64,000 nucleotides of DNA, taken from assembly GCA_027574665.1 (NCBI GenBank), contig CM050677.1, forward strand, positions 1,931,273 through 1,995,272, written 5' to 3'. This stretch comes from Rhynochetos jubatus. Its lineage: Eukaryota; Chordata; Aves; Eurypygiformes; Rhynochetidae. This document shows, piece by piece, positions 37,228 to 50,914 of this stretch. Position 1 is the first letter of the stretch; each line of letters begins with the position of its first letter. The notes beneath the pieces were generated by a model. It saw only the letters and a list, made by a program, of their open reading frames with translations. It was not told where the DNA came from and did not search any database. The translations under genes and the position numbers were made by a program.

Positions 37228-38171
37228 ATGCGCGGCTCGTTGAAGCGTCTGCCCGAACACGGACATCTGAAGCAGCACTGTAATGCGACCAAACAGAAAG
37301 AGTTAGGAGAGAATTTCTTGTCCCTTCTTGCTGCGCCTTTGCAGAGCACTGCGTGCCAGAGCAGCCGGATCGCTGTGTTGCTTGCAATCTCCAGTTCCAA
37401 CAGTGCCACAGTTCCTCGGAAACAGAAAGAGCTAGGAAGGAATTGCTTACGCTGATTTCTCTCGCTGTGCTCTAGCAGTTCGTTCCCTTTTCGGCAGAGC
37501 GCGGGACCGCTTGCAAAGCTTAGAAACAAACCTCTCCCTTTTCCTCCAAAAGGGAAAGAGCTACGAGGGAATTTCTTAGCGAAACCTTGTTTGTTTTGGC
37601 AGAGCACTGCATGCCTCTTAAGACAGAGCTCTGTATCCCCGGGAAAGTCGAAATCCACAGGGTCACCTTCTCTGTGCTAACAGGCTCGGAGAGGCTGGAA
37701 TGCGCGGCTCGTTGAAGCGTCTGCCCGAACACGGACATCTGAAGCAGCGCTGTAATGCGACCAAACAGAAAGAGTTAGGAGAGAATTTCTTGTCCCTTCT
37801 TGCTGCGCCTTTGCAGAGCACTGCGTGCCAGAGCAGCCGGATCGCTGTGTTGCTTGCAATCTCCAGTTCCAACAGTGCCACAGTTCCTCGGCAACAGAAA
37901 GAGCTAGGAAGGAATTGCTTGCGCTGTTTTCTCTCGCTGTGCTCTAGCAGTTCGTTCCCTTCTCGGCAGAGCGCGGGACCGCTTGCAAAGCTTAGAAACA
38001 AACCTCTCCCTTTTCCTCCAAAAGGGAAAGAGCTACGAGGGAATTTCTTAGTGAAACCTTGTTTGTTTTGGCAGAGCACTGCATGCCTCTTAAGACAGAG
38101 CTCTGTATCCCCGGGAAAGTCGAAATCCACAGGGTCACCTTCTCTGTGCTAACAGGCTCGGAGAGGCTGGA

Positions 38172-39587
38172 ATGCGCGGCTCGTTGAAGCGTCTGCCCGA
38201 ACACGGACATCTGAAGCAGCACTGTAATGCGACCAAACAGAAAGAGTTAGGAGAGAATTTCTTGTCCCTTCTTGCTGCGCCTTTGCAGAGCACTGCGTGC
38301 CAGAGCAGCCGGATCGCTGTGTTGCTTGCAATCTCCAGTTCCAACAGTGCCACAGTTCCTCGGCAACAGAAAGAGCTAGGAAGGAATTGCTTGCGCTGTT
38401 TTCTCTCGCTGTGCTCTAGCAGTTCGTTCCCTTTTCGGCAGAGCGCGGGACCGCTTGCAAAGCTTAGAAACAAACCTCTCCCTTTTCCTCCAAAAGGGAA
38501 AGAGCTACGAGGGAATTTCTTAGCGAAACCTTGTTTGTTTTGGCAGAGCACTGCATGCCTCTTAAGACAGAGCTCTGTATGCCCGGGAAAGTCGAAATCC
38601 ACAGGGTCACCTTCTCTGTGCTAACAGGCTCGGAGAGGCTCGAATGCGCGGCTCGTTGAAGCGTCTGCCCGAACACGGACATCTGAAGCAGCACTGTAAT
38701 GCCACCAAACAGAAAGAGTTAGGAGAGAATTTCTTGTCCCTTCTTGCTGCGCCTTTGCAGAGCACTGCGTGCCAGAGCAGCCGGATCGCTGTGTTGCTTG
38801 CAATCTCCAGTTCCAACAGTGCCACAGTTCCTCGGCAACAGAAAGAGCTAGGAAGGAATTGCTTACGCTGTTTTCTCTCGCTGTGCTCTAGCAGTTCGTT
38901 CCCTTTTCGGCAGAGCGCGGGACCGCTTGCAAAGCTTAGAAACAAACCTCTCCCTTTTCCTCCAAAAGGGAAAGAGCTACGAGGGAATTTCTTAGCGAAA
39001 CCTTGTTTGTTTTGGCAGAGCACTGCATGCCTCTTAAGACAGAGCTCTGTATGCCCGGGAAAGTCGAAATCCACAGGGTCACCTTCTCTGTGCTAACAGG
39101 CTCGGAGAGGCTGGAATGCGCGGCTCGTTGAAGCGTCTGCCCGAACACGGACATCTGAAGCAGCGCTGTAATGCGACCAAACAGAAAGAGTTAGGAGAGA
39201 ATTTCTTGTCCCTTCTTGCTGCGCCTTTGCAGAGCACTGCGTGCCAGAGCAGCCGGATCGCTGTGTTGCTTGCAATCTCCAGTTCCAACAGTGCCACAGT
39301 TCCTCGGCAACAGAAAGAGCTAGGAAGGAATTGCTTGCGCTGTTTTCTCTCGCTGTGCTCTAGCAGTTCGTTCCCTTCTCGGCAGAGCGCGGGACCGCTT
39401 GCAAAGCTTAGAAACAAACCTCTCCCCTTTCCTCCAAAAGGGAAAGAGCTACGAGGGAATTTCTTAGTGAAACCTTGTTTGTTTTGGCAGAGCACTGCAT
39501 GCCTCTTAAGACAGAGCTCTGTATCCCCGGGAAAGTCGAAATCCACAGGGTCACCTTCTCTGTGCTAACAGGCTCGGAGAGGCTGGA
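38172..39587. repeat. Three-monomer module X-Y-Z, copy 1
   Basis: X has TATGCCC and CTCG. Y has ATGCCACC, TTACGCTG, TATGCCC and CTGG. Z has CAGCGCTG, TTCTCGG, CCCCTTTCC, TTAGTGAA and TATCCCC. The same order recurs at 40,060 and 43,835. This copy lacks the GGCTTGC change that marks Y in the other two. Confidence 0.8.
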
Positions 39588-40059
39588 ATGCGCGGCTCGT
39601 TGAAGCGTCTGCCCGAACACGGACATCTGAAGCAGCACTGTAATGCGACCAAACAGAAAGAGTTAGGAGAGAATTTCTTGTCCCTTCTTGCTGCGCCTTT
39701 GCAGAGCACTGCGTGCCAGAGCAGCCGGATCGCTGTGTTGCTTGCAATCTCCAGTTCCAACAGTGCCACAGTTCCTCGGAAACAGAAAGAGCTAGGAAGG
39801 AATTGCTTACGCTGTTTTCTCTCGCTGTGCTCTAGCAGTTCGTTCCCTTTTCGGCAGAGCGCGGGACCGCTTGCAAAGCTTAGAAACAAACCTCTCCCTT
39901 TTCCTCCAAAAGGGAAAGAGCTACGAGGGAATTTCTTAGCGAAACCTTGTTTGTTTTGGCAGAGCACTGCATGCCTCTTAAGACAGAGCTCTGTATCCCC
40001 GGGAAAGTCGAAATCCACAGGGTCACCTTCTCTGTGCTAACAGGCTCGGAGAGGCTGGA

Positions 40060-41475
40060 ATGCGCGGCTCGTTGAAGCGTCTGCCCGAACACGGACATCT
40101 GAAGCAGCACTGTAATGCCACCAAACAGAAAGAGTTAGGAGAGAATTTCTTGTCCCTTCTTGCTGCGCCTTTGCAGAGCACTGCGTGCCAGAGCAGCCGG
40201 ATCGCTGTGTTGCTTGCAATCTCCAGTTCCAACAGTGCCACAGTTCCTCGGCAACAGAAAGAGCTAGGAAGGAATTGCTTGCGCTGTTTTCTCTCGCTGT
40301 GCTCTAGCAGTTCGTTCCCTTTTCGGCAGAGCGCGGGACCGCTTGCAAAGCTTAGAAACAAACCTCTCCCTTTTCCTCCAAAAGGGAAAGAGCTACGAGG
40401 GAATTTCTTAGCGAAACCTTGTTTGTTTTGGCAGAGCACTGCATGCCTCTTAAGACAGAGCTCTGTATGCCCGGGAAAGTCGAAATCCACAGGGTCACCT
40501 TCTCTGTGCTAACAGGCTCGGAGAGGCTCGAATGCGCGGCTCGTTGAAGCGTCTGCCCGAACACGGACATCTGAAGCAGCACTGTAATGCCACCAAACAG
40601 AAAGAGTTAGGAGAGAATTTCTTGTCCCTTCTTGCTGCGCCTTTGCAGAGCACTGCGTGCCAGAGCAGCCGGATCGCTGTGTTGCTTGCAATCTCCAGTT
40701 CCAACAGTGCCACAGTTCCTCGGCAACAGAAAGAGCTAGGAAGGAATTGCTTACGCTGTTTTCTCTCGCTGTGCTCTAGCAGTTCGTTCCCTTTTCGGCA
40801 GAGCGCGGGACGGCTTGCAAAGCTTAGAAACAAACCTCTCCCTTTTCCTCCAAAAGGGAAAGAGCTACGAGGGAATTTCTTAGCGAAACCTTGTTTGTTT
40901 TGGCAGAGCACTGCATGCCTCTTAAGACAGAGCTCTGTATGCCCGGGAAAGTCGAAATCCACAGGGTCACCTTCTCTGTGCTAACAGGCTCGGAGAGGCT
41001 GGAATGCGCGGCTCGTTGAAGCGTCTGCCCGAACACGGACATCTGAAGCAGCGCTGTAATGCGACCAAACAGAAAGAGTTAGGAGAGAATTTCTTGTCCC
41101 TTCTTGCTGCGCCTTTGCAGAGCACTGCGTGCCAGAGCAGCCGGATCGCTGTGTTGCTTGCAATCTCCAGTTCCAACAGTGCCACAGTTCCTCGGCAACA
41201 GAAAGAGCTAGGAAGGAATTGCTTGCGCTGTTTTCTCTCGCTGTGCTCTAGCAGTTCGTTCCCTTCTCGGCAGAGCGCGGGACCGCTTGCAAAGCTTAGA
41301 AACAAACCTCTCCCCTTTCCTCCAAAAGGGAAAGAGCTACGAGGGAATTTCTTAGTGAAACCTTGTTTGTTTTGGCAGAGCACTGCATGCCTCTTAAGAC
41401 AGAGCTCTGTATCCCCGGGAAAGTCGAAATCCACAGGGTCACCTTCTCTGTGCTAACAGGCTCGGAGAGGCTCGA
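40060..41475. repeat. Three-monomer module X-Y-Z, copy 2
   Basis: Same variant order as 38,172-39,587, lying 1,888 bp (four monomers) after it. Here X carries ATGCCACC, and Y additionally carries GACGGCTTGC near 40,810. Y and Z agree with the copy at 43,835 in all marked sites except the final CTCG or CTGG. Confidence 0.8.
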
Positions 41476-42419
41476 ATGCGCGGCTCGTTGAAGCGTCTGC
41501 CCGAACACGGACATCTGAAGCAGCACTGTAATGCGACCAAACAGAAAGAGTTAGGAGAGAATTTCTTGTCCCTTCTTGCTGCGCCTTTGCAGAGCACTGC
41601 GTGCCAGAGCAGCCGGATCGCTGTGTTGCTTGCAATCTCCAGTTCCAACAGTGCCACAGTTCCTCGGCAACAGAAAGAGCTAGGAAGGAATTGCTTGCGC
41701 TGTTTTCTCTCGCTGTGCTCTAGCAGTTCGTTCCCTTTTCGGCAGAGCGCGGGACCGCTTGCAAAGCTTAGAAACAAACCTCTCCCTTTTCCTCCAAAAG
41801 GGAAAGAGCTACGAGGGAATTTCTTAGCGAAACCTTGTTTGTTTTGGCAGAGCACTGCATGCCTCTTAAGACAGAGCTCTGTATGCCCGGGAAAGTCGAA
41901 ATCCACAGGGTCACCTTCTCTGTGCTAACAGGCTCGGAGAGGCTGGAATGCGCGGCTCGTTGAAGCGTCTGCCCGAACACGGACATCTGAAGCAGCACTG
42001 TAATGCGACCAAACAGAAAGAGTTAGGAGAGAATTTCTTGTCCCTTCTTGCTGCGCCTTTGCAGAGCACTGCGTGCCAGAGCAGCCGGATCGCTGTGTTG
42101 CTTGCAATCTCCAGTTCCAACAGTGCCACAGTTCCTCGGCAACAGAAAGAGCTAGGAAGGAATTGCTTGCGCTGTTTTCTCTCGCTGTGCTCTAGCAGTT
42201 CGTTCCCTTTTCGGCAGAGCGCGGGACCGCTTGCAAAGCTTAGAAACAAACCTCTCCCTTTTCCTCCAAAAGGGAAAGAGCTACGAGGGAATTTCTTAGC
42301 GAAACCTTGTTTGTTTTGGCAGAGCACTGCATGCCTCTTAAGACAGAGCTCTGTATCCCCGGGAAAGTCGAAATCCAGGGGGTCACCTTCTCTGTGCTAA
42401 CAGGCTCGGAGAGGCTGGA

Positions 42420-42890
42420 ATGCGCGGCTCGTTGAAGCGTCTGCCCGAACACGGACATCTGAAGCAGCACTGTAATGCGACCAAACAGAAAGAGTTAGGA
42501 GAGAATTTCTTGTCCCTTCTTGCTGCGCCTTTGCAGAGCACTGCGTGCCAGAGCAGCCGGATCGCTGTGTTGCTTGCAATCTCCAGTTCCAACAGTGCCA
42601 CAGTTCCTCGGCAACAGAAAGAGCTAGGAAGGAATTGCTTGCGCTGTTTTCTCTCGCTGTGCTCTAGCAGTTCGTTCCCTTTTCGGCAGAGCGCGGGACC
42701 GCTTGCAAAGCTTAGAAACAAACCTCTCCCTTTTCCTCCAAAAGGGAAAGAGCTACGAGGGAATTTCTTAGCGAAACCTTGTTTGTTTTGGCAGAGCATG
42801 CATGCCTCTTAAGACAGAGCTCTGTATCCCCGGGAAAGTCGAAATCCACAGGGTCACCTTCTCTGTGCTAACAGGCTCGGAGAGGCTGGA
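42420..42890. repeat. 471-bp monomer with 1-bp deletion
   Basis: GCAGAGCACTGCATGCC has become GCAGAGCATGCATGCC through loss of one C at 42,798/42,799. This shifts the register of the array by one base and makes the 10-bp palindrome GCATGCATGC. The same deletion recurs only at 55,069 and 55,540. Confidence 0.95.
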
Positions 42891-43834
42891 ATGCGCGGCT
42901 CGTTGAAGCGTCTGCCCGAACACGGACATCTGAAGCAGCACTGTAATGCGACCAAACAGAAAGAGTTAGGAGAGAATTTCTTGTCCCTTCTTGCTGCGCC
43001 CTTGCAGAGCACTGCGTGCCAGAGCAGCCGGATCGCTGTGTTGCTTGCAATCTCCAGTTCCAACAGTGCCACAGTTCCTCGGCAACAGAAAGAGCTAGGA
43101 AGGAATTGCTTGCGCTGTTTTCTCTCGCTGTGCTCTAGCAGTTCGTTCCCTTTTCGGCAGAGCGCGGGACGGCTTGCAAAGCTTAGAAACAAACCTCTCC
43201 CTTTTCCTCCAAAAGGGAAAGAGCTACGAGGGAATTTCTTAGCGAAACCTTGTTTGTTTTGGCAGAGCACTGCATGCCTCTTAAGACAGAGCTCTGTATG
43301 CCCGGGAAAGTCGAAATCCACAGGGTCACCTTCTCTGTGCTAACAGGCTCGGAGAGGCTGGAATGCGCGGCTCGTTGAAGCGTCTGCCCGAACACGGACA
43401 TCTGAAGCAGCACTGTAATGCGACCAAACAGAAAGAGTTAGGAGAGAATTTCTTGTCCCTTCTTGCTGCGCCTTTGCAGAGCACTGCGTGCCAGAGCAGC
43501 CGGATCGCTGTGTTGCTTGCAATCTCCAGTTCCAACAGTGCCACAGTTCCTCGGCAACAGAAAGAGCTAGGAAGGAATTGCTTGCGCTGTTTTCTCTCGC
43601 TGTGCTCTAGCAGTTCGTTCCCTTCTCGGCAGAGCGCGGGACCGCTTGCAAAGCTTAGAAACAAACCTCTCCCTTTTCCTCCAAAAGGGAAAGAGCTACG
43701 AGGGAATTTCTTAGTGAAACCTTGTTTGTTTTGGCAGAGCACTGCATGCCTCTTAAGACAGAGCTCTGTATCCCCGGGAAAGTCGAAATCCACAGGGTCA
43801 CCTTCTCTGTGCTAACAGGCTCGGAGAGGCTGGA

Positions 43835-45250
43835 ATGCGCGGCTCGTTGAAGCGTCTGCCCGAACACGGACATCTGAAGCAGCACTGTAATGCGACCAAA
43901 CAGAAAGAGTTAGGAGAGAATTTCTTGTCCCTTCTTGCTGCGCCTTTGCAGAGCACTGCGTGCCAGAGCAGCCGGATCGCTGTGTTGCTTGCAATCTCCA
44001 GTTCCAACAGTGCCACAGTTCCTCGGCAACAGAAAGAGCTAGGAAGGAATTGCTTGCGCTGTTTTCTCTCGCTGTGCTCTAGCAGTTCGTTCCCTTTTCG
44101 GCAGAGCGCGGGACCGCTTGCAAAGCTTAGAAACAAACCTCTCCCTTTTCCTCCAAAAGGGAAAGAGCTACGAGGGAATTTCTTAGCGAAACCTTGTTTG
44201 TTTTGGCAGAGCACTGCATGCCTCTTAAGACAGAGCTCTGTATGCCCGGGAAAGTCGAAATCCACAGGGTCACCTTCTCTGTGCTAACAGGCTCGGAGAG
44301 GCTCGAATGCGCGGCTCGTTGAAGCGTCTGCCCGAACACGGACATCTGAAGCAGCACTGTAATGCCACCAAACAGAAAGAGTTAGGAGAGAATTTCTTGT
44401 CCCTTCTTGCTGCGCCTTTGCAGAGCACTGCGTGCCAGAGCAGCCGGATCGCTGTGTTGCTTGCAATCTCCAGTTCCAACAGTGCCACAGTTCCTCGGCA
44501 ACAGAAAGAGCTAGGAAGGAATTGCTTACGCTGTTTTCTCTCGCTGTGCTCTAGCAGTTCGTTCCCTTTTCGGCAGAGCGCGGGACGGCTTGCAAAGCTT
44601 AGAAACAAACCTCTCCCTTTTCCTCCAAAAGGGAAAGAGCTACGAGGGAATTTCTTAGCGAAACCTTGTTTGTTTTGGCAGAGCACTGCATGCCTCTTAA
44701 GACAGAGCTCTGTATGCCCGGGAAAGTCGAAATCCACAGGGTCACCTTCTCTGTGCTAACAGGCTCGGAGAGGCTGGAATGCGCGGCTCGTTGAAGCGTC
44801 TGCCCGAACACGGACATCTGAAGCAGCGCTGTAATGCGACCAAACAGAAAGAGTTAGGAGAGAATTTCTTGTCCCTTCTTGCTGCGCCTTTGCAGAGCAC
44901 TGCGTGCCAGAGCAGCCGGATCGCTGTGTTGCTTGCAATCTCCAGTTCCAACAGTGCCACAGTTCCTCGGCAACAGAAAGAGCTAGGAAGGAATTGCTTG
45001 CGCTGTTTTCTCTCGCTGTGCTCTAGCAGTTCGTTCCCTTCTCGGCAGAGCGCGGGACCGCTTGCAAAGCTTAGAAACAAACCTCTCCCCTTTCCTCCAA
45101 AAGGGAAAGAGCTACGAGGGAATTTCTTAGTGAAACCTTGTTTGTTTTGGCAGAGCACTGCATGCCTCTTAAGACAGAGCTCTGTATCCCCGGGAAAGTC
45201 GAAATCCACAGGGTCACCTTCTCTGTGCTAACAGGCTCGGAGAGGCTGGA
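43835..45250. repeat. Three-monomer module X-Y-Z, copy 3
   Basis: Lies 3,775 bp after copy 2, that is eight monomers minus the single deleted base near 42,798. Y has GGCTTGC and Z has CAGCGCTG, TTCTCGG, CCCCTTTCC and TTAGTGAA. A degenerate version (monomers 42,891 and 43,363) lies just before it. Confidence 0.8.
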
Positions 45251-48082
45251 ATGCGCGGCTCGTTGAAGCGTCTGCCCGAACACGGACATCTGAAGCAGCA
45301 CTGTAATGCGACCAAACAGAAAGAGTTAGGAGAGAATTTCTTGTCCCTTCTTGCTGCGCCTTTGCAGAGCACTGCGTGCCAGAGCAGCCGGATCGCTGTG
45401 TTGCTTGCAATCTCCAGTTCCAACAGTGCCACAGTTCCTCGGCAACAGAAAGAGCTAGGAAGGAATTGCTTGCGCTGTTTTCTCTCGCTGTGCTCTAGCA
45501 GTTCGTTCCCTTTTCGGCAGAGCGCGGGACCGCTTGCAAAGCTTAGAAACAAACCTCTCCCTTTTCCTCCAAAAGGGAAAGAGCTACGAGGGAATTTCTT
45601 AGCGAAACCTTGTTTGTTTTGGCAGAGCACTGCATGCCTCTTAAGACAGAGCTCTGTATGCCCGGGAAAGTCGAAATCCACAGGGTCACCTTCTCTGTGC
45701 TAACAGGCTCGGAGAGGCTGGAATGCGCGGCTCGTTGAAGCGTCTGCCCGAACACGGACATCTGAAGCAGCACTGTAATGCGACCAAACAGAAAGAGTTA
45801 GGAGAGAATTTCTTGTCCCTTCTTGCTGCGCCTTTGCAGAGCACTGCGTGCCAGAGCAGCCGGATCGCTGTGTTGCTTGCAATCTCCAGTTCCAACAGTG
45901 CCACAGTTCCTCGGCAACAGAAAGAGCTAGGAAGGAATTGCTTGCGCTGTTTTCTCTCGCTGTGCTCTAGCAGTTCGTTCCCTTTTCGGCAGAGCGCGGG
46001 ACCGCTTGCAAAGCTTAGAAACAAACCTCTCCCCTTTCCTCCAAAAGGGAAAGAGCTACGAGGGAATTTCTTAGCGAAACCTTGTTTGTTTTGGCAGAGC
46101 ACTGCATGCCTCTTAAGACAGAGCTCTGTATCCCCGGGAAAGTCGAAATCCACAGGGTCACCTTCTCTGTGCTAACAGGCTCGGAGAGGCTGGAATGCGC
46201 GGCTCGTTGAAGCGTCTGCCCGAACACGGACATCTGAAGCAGCACTGTAATGCGACCAAACAGAAAGAGTTAGGAGAGAATTTCTTGTCCCTTCTTGCTG
46301 CGCCCTTGCAGAGCACTGCGTGCCAGAGCAGCCGGATCGCTGTGTTGCTTGCAATCTCCAGTTCCAACAGTGCCACAGTTCCTCGGCAACAGAAAGAGCT
46401 AGGAAGGAATTGCTTGCGCTGTTTTCTCTCGCTGTGCTCTAGCAGTTCGTTCCCTTTTCGGCAGAGCGCGGGACGGCTTGCAAAGCTTAGAAACAAACCT
46501 CTCCCTTTTCCTCCAAAAGGGAAAGAGCTACGAGGGAATTTCTTAGCGAAACCTTGTTTGTTTTGGCAGAGCACTGCATGCCTCTTAAGACAGAGCTCTG
46601 TATGCCCGGGAAAGTCGAAATCCACAGGGTCACCTTCTCTGTGCTAACAGGCTCGGAGAGGCTGGAATGCGCGGCTCGTTGAAGCGTCTGCCCGAACACG
46701 GACATCTGAAGCAGCACTGTAATGCGACCAAACAGAAAGAGTTAGGAGAGAATTTCTTGTCCCTTCTTGCTGCGCCTTTGCAGAGCACTGCGTGCCAGAG
46801 CAGCCGGATCGCTGTGTTGCTTGCAATCTCCAGTTCCAACAGTGCCACAGTTCCTCGGCAACAGAAAGAGCTAGGAAGGAATTGCTTACGCTGTTTTCTC
46901 TCGCTGTGCTCTAGCAGTTCGTTCCCTTTTCGGCAGAGCGCGGGACCGCTTGCAAAGCTTAGAAACAAACCTCTCCCTTTTCCTCCAAAAGGGAAAGAGC
47001 TACGAGGGAATTTCTTAGCGAAACCTTGTTTGTTTTGGCAGAGCACTGCATGCCTCTTAAGACAGAGCTCTGTATCCCCGGGAAAGTCGAAATCCAGGGG
47101 GTCACCTTCTCTGTGCTAACAGGCTCGGAGAGGCTGGAATGCGCGGCTCGTTGAAGCGTCTGCCCGAACACGGACATCTGAAGCAGCACTGTAATGCGAC
47201 CAAACAGAAAGAGTTAGGAGAGAATTTCTTGTCCCTTCTTGCTGCGCCTTTGCAGACCACTGCGTGCCAGAGCAGCCGGATCGCTGTGTTGCTTGCAATC
47301 TCCAGTTCCAACAGTGCCACAGTTCCTCGGCAACAGAAAGAGGTAGGAAGGAATTGCTTGCGCTGTTTTCTCTCGCTGTGCTCTAGCAGTTCGTTCCCTT
47401 TTCGGCAGAGCGCGGGACCGCTTGCAAAGCTTAGAAACAAACCTCTCCCTTTTCCTCCAAAAGGGAAAGAGCTACGAGGGAATTTCTTAGCGAAACCTTG
47501 TTTGTTTTGGCAGAGCACTGCATGCCTCTTAAGACAGAGCTCTGTATCCCCGGGAAAGTCGAAATCCAGGGGGTCACCTTCTCTGTGCTAACAGGCTCGG
47601 AGAGGCTCGAATGCGCGGCTCGTTGAAGCGTCTGCCCGAACACGGACATCTGAAGCAGCACTGTAATGCGAGCAAACAGAAAGAGTTAGGAGAGAATTTC
47701 TTGTCCCTTCTTGCTGCGTCTTTGCAGAGCACTGCGTGCCAGAGCAGCCGGATCGCTGTGTTGCTTGCAATCTCCAGTTCCAACAGTGCCACAGTTCCTC
47801 GGCAACAGAAAGAGCTAGGAAGGAATTGCTTGCGCTGTTTTCTCTCGCTGTGCTCTAGCAGTTCGTTCCCTTCTCGGCAGAGCGCGGGACCGCTTGCAAA
47901 GCTTAGAAACAAACCTCTCCCTTTTCCTCCAAAAGGGAAAGAGCTACGAGGGAATTTCTTAGCGAAACCTTGTTTGTTTTGGCAGAGCACTGCATGCCTC
48001 TTAAGACAGAGCTCTGTATCCCCGGGAAAGTCGAAATCCACAGGGTCACCTTCTCTGTGCTAACAGGCTCGGAGAGGCTGGA

Positions 48083-50914
48083 ATGCGCGGCTCGTTGAAG
48101 CGTCTGCCCGAACACGGACATCTGAAGCAGCACTGTAATGCGACCAAACAGAAAGAGTTAGGAGAGAATTTCTTGTCCCTTCTTGCTGCGCCTTTGCAGA
48201 GCACTGCGTGCCAGAGCAGCCGGATCGCTGTGTTGCTTGCAATCTCCACTTCCAACAGTGCCACAGTTCCTCGGCAACAGAAAGAGCTAGGAAGGAATTG
48301 CTTGCGCTGTTTTCTCTCGCTGTGCTCTAGCAGTTCGTTCCCTTTTCGGCAGAGCGCGGGACCGCTTGCAAAGCTTAGAAACAAACCTCTCCCTTTTCCT
48401 CCAAAAGGGAAAGAGCTACGAGGGAATTTCTTAGCGAAACCTTGTTTGTTTTGGCAGAGCACTGCATGCCTCTTAAGACAGAGCTCTGGATGCCCGCGAA
48501 AGTCGAAATCCACAGGGTCACCTTCTCTGTGCTAACAGGCTCGGAGAGGCTGGAATGCGCGGCTCGTTGAAGCGTCTGCCCGAACACGGACATCTGAAGC
48601 AGCACTGTAATGCGACCAAACAGAAAGAGTTAGGAGAGAATTTCTTGTCCCTTCTTGCTGCGCCCTTGCAGAGCACTGCGTGCCAGAGCAGCCGGATCGC
48701 TGTGTTGCTTGCAATCTCCAGTTCCAACAGTGCCACAGTTCCTCGGCAACAGAAAGAGCTAGGAAGGAATTGCTTGCGCTGTTTTCTCTCGCTGTGCTCT
48801 AGCAGTTCGTTCCCTTCTCGGCAGAGCGCGGGACCGCTTGCAAAGCTTAGAAACAAACCTCTCCCTTTTCCTCCAAAAGGGAAAGAGCTACGAGGGAATT
48901 TCTTAGCGAAACCTTGTTTGTTTTGGCAGAGCACTGCATGCCTCTTAAGACAGAGCTCTGTATCCCCGGGAAAGTCGAAATCCAGGGGGTCACCTTCTCT
49001 GTGCTAACAGGCTCGGAGAGGCTGGAATGCGCGGCTCGTTGAAGCGTCTGCCCGAACACGGACATCTGAAGCAGCACTGTAATGCGACCAAACAGAAAGA
49101 GTTAGGAGAGAATTTCTTGTCCCTTCTTGCTGCGCCTTTGCAGAGCACTGCGTGCCAGAGCAGCCGGATCGCTGTGTTGCTTGCAATCTCCAGTTCCAAC
49201 AGTGCCACAGTTCCTCGGCAACAGAAAGAGCTAGGAAGGAATTGCTTGCGCTGTTTTCTCTCGCTGTGCTCTAGCAGTTCGTTCCCTTTTCGGCAGAGCG
49301 CGGGACGGCTTGCAAAGCTTAGAAACAAACCTCTCCCTTTTCCTCCAAAAGGGAAAGAGCTACGAGGGAATTTCTTAGCGAAACCTTGTTTGTTTTGGCA
49401 GAGCACTGCATGCCTCTTAAGACAGAGCTCTGTATCCCCGGGAAAGTCGAAATCCACAGGGTCACCTTCTCTGTGCTAACAGGCTCGGAGAGGCTCGAAT
49501 GCGCGGCTCGTTGAAGCGTCTGCCCGAACACGGACATCTGAAGCAGCACTGTAATGCGACCAAACAGAAAGAGTTAGGAGAGAATTTCTTGTCCCTTCTT
49601 GCTGCGCCTTTGCAGAGCACTGCGTGCCAGAGCAGCCGGATCGCTGTGTTGCTTGCAATCTCCAGTTCCAACAGTGCCACAATTCCTCGGCAACAGAAAG
49701 AGCTAGGAAGGAATTGCTTGCGCTGTTTTCTCCCGCTGTGCTCTAGCAGTTCGTTCCCTTCTCGGCAGAGCGCGGGACCGCTTGCAAAGCTTAGAAACAA
49801 ACCTCTCCCTTTTCCTCCAAAAGGGAAAGAGCTACGAGGGAATTTCTTAGCGAAACCTTGTTTGTTTTGGCAGAGCACTGCATGCCTCTTAAGACAGAGC
49901 TCTGTATCCCCGGGAAAGTCGAAATCCAGGGGGTCACCTTCTCTGTGCTAACAGGCTCGGAGAGGCTGGAATGCGCGGCTCGTTGAAGCGTCTGCCCGAA
50001 CACGGACATCTGAAGCAGCACTGTAATGCGAGCAAACAGAAAGAGTTAGGAGAGAATTTCTTGTCCCTTCTTGCTGCGCCTTTGCAGAGCACTGCGTGCC
50101 AGAGCAGCCGGATCGCTGTGTTGCTTGCAATCTCCAGTTCCAACAGTGCCACAGTTCCTCGGCAACAGAAAGAGCTAGGAAGGAATTGCTTACGCTGTTT
50201 TCTCTCGCTGTGCTCTCGCAGTTCGTTCCCTCTTCGGCAGAGCGCGGGACCGCTTGCAAAGCTTAGAAACAAACCTCTCCCTTTTCCTCCAAAAGGGAAA
50301 GAGCTACGAGGGAATTTCTTAGCGAAACCTTGTTTGTTTTGGCAGAGCACTGCATGCCTCTTAAGACAGAACTCTGTATCCCCGGGAAAGTCGAAATCCA
50401 CAGGGTCACCTTCTCTGTGCTAACAGGCTCGGAGAGGCTGGAATGCGCGGCTCGTTGAAGCGTCTGCCCGAACACGGACATCTGAAGCAGCACTGTAATG
50501 CGACCAAACAGAAAGAGTTAGGAGAGAATTTCTTGTCCCTTCTTGCTGCGCCTTTGCAGAGCACTGCGTGCCAGAGCAGCCGGATCGCTGTGTTGCTTGC
50601 AATCTCCAGTTCCAACAGTGCCACAGTTCCTCGGCAACAGAAAGAGCTAGGAAGGAATTGCTTGCGCTGTTTTCTCTCGCTGTGCTCTAGCAGTTCGTTC
50701 CCTTTTCGGCAGAGCGCGGGACGGCTTGCAAAGCTTAGAAACAAACCTCTCCCTTTTCCTCCAAAAGGGAAAGAGCTACGAGGGAATTTCTTAGCGAAAC
50801 CTTGTTTGTTTTGGCAGAGCACTGCATGCCTCTTAAGACAGAGCTCTGTATCCCCGGGAAAGTCGAAATCCACAGGGTCACCTTCTCTGTGCTAACAGGC
50901 TCGGAGAGGCTCGA
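48083..50914. repeat. Hexamer higher-order unit (loose), copy 1
   Basis: Six monomers whose first has TGGATGCCCGCG, second GCGCCCTTG with TTCTCGG, and fourth TCTCCCGC with TTCTCGG and CCAGGGGG. The same types occupy the same places 2,832 bp downstream. Other members differ (for example GGCTTGC in the third and sixth only here), so the match is partial. The fifth monomer, 49,971-50,442, has several private changes near 50,217, 50,231 and 50,371. Confidence 0.55.
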
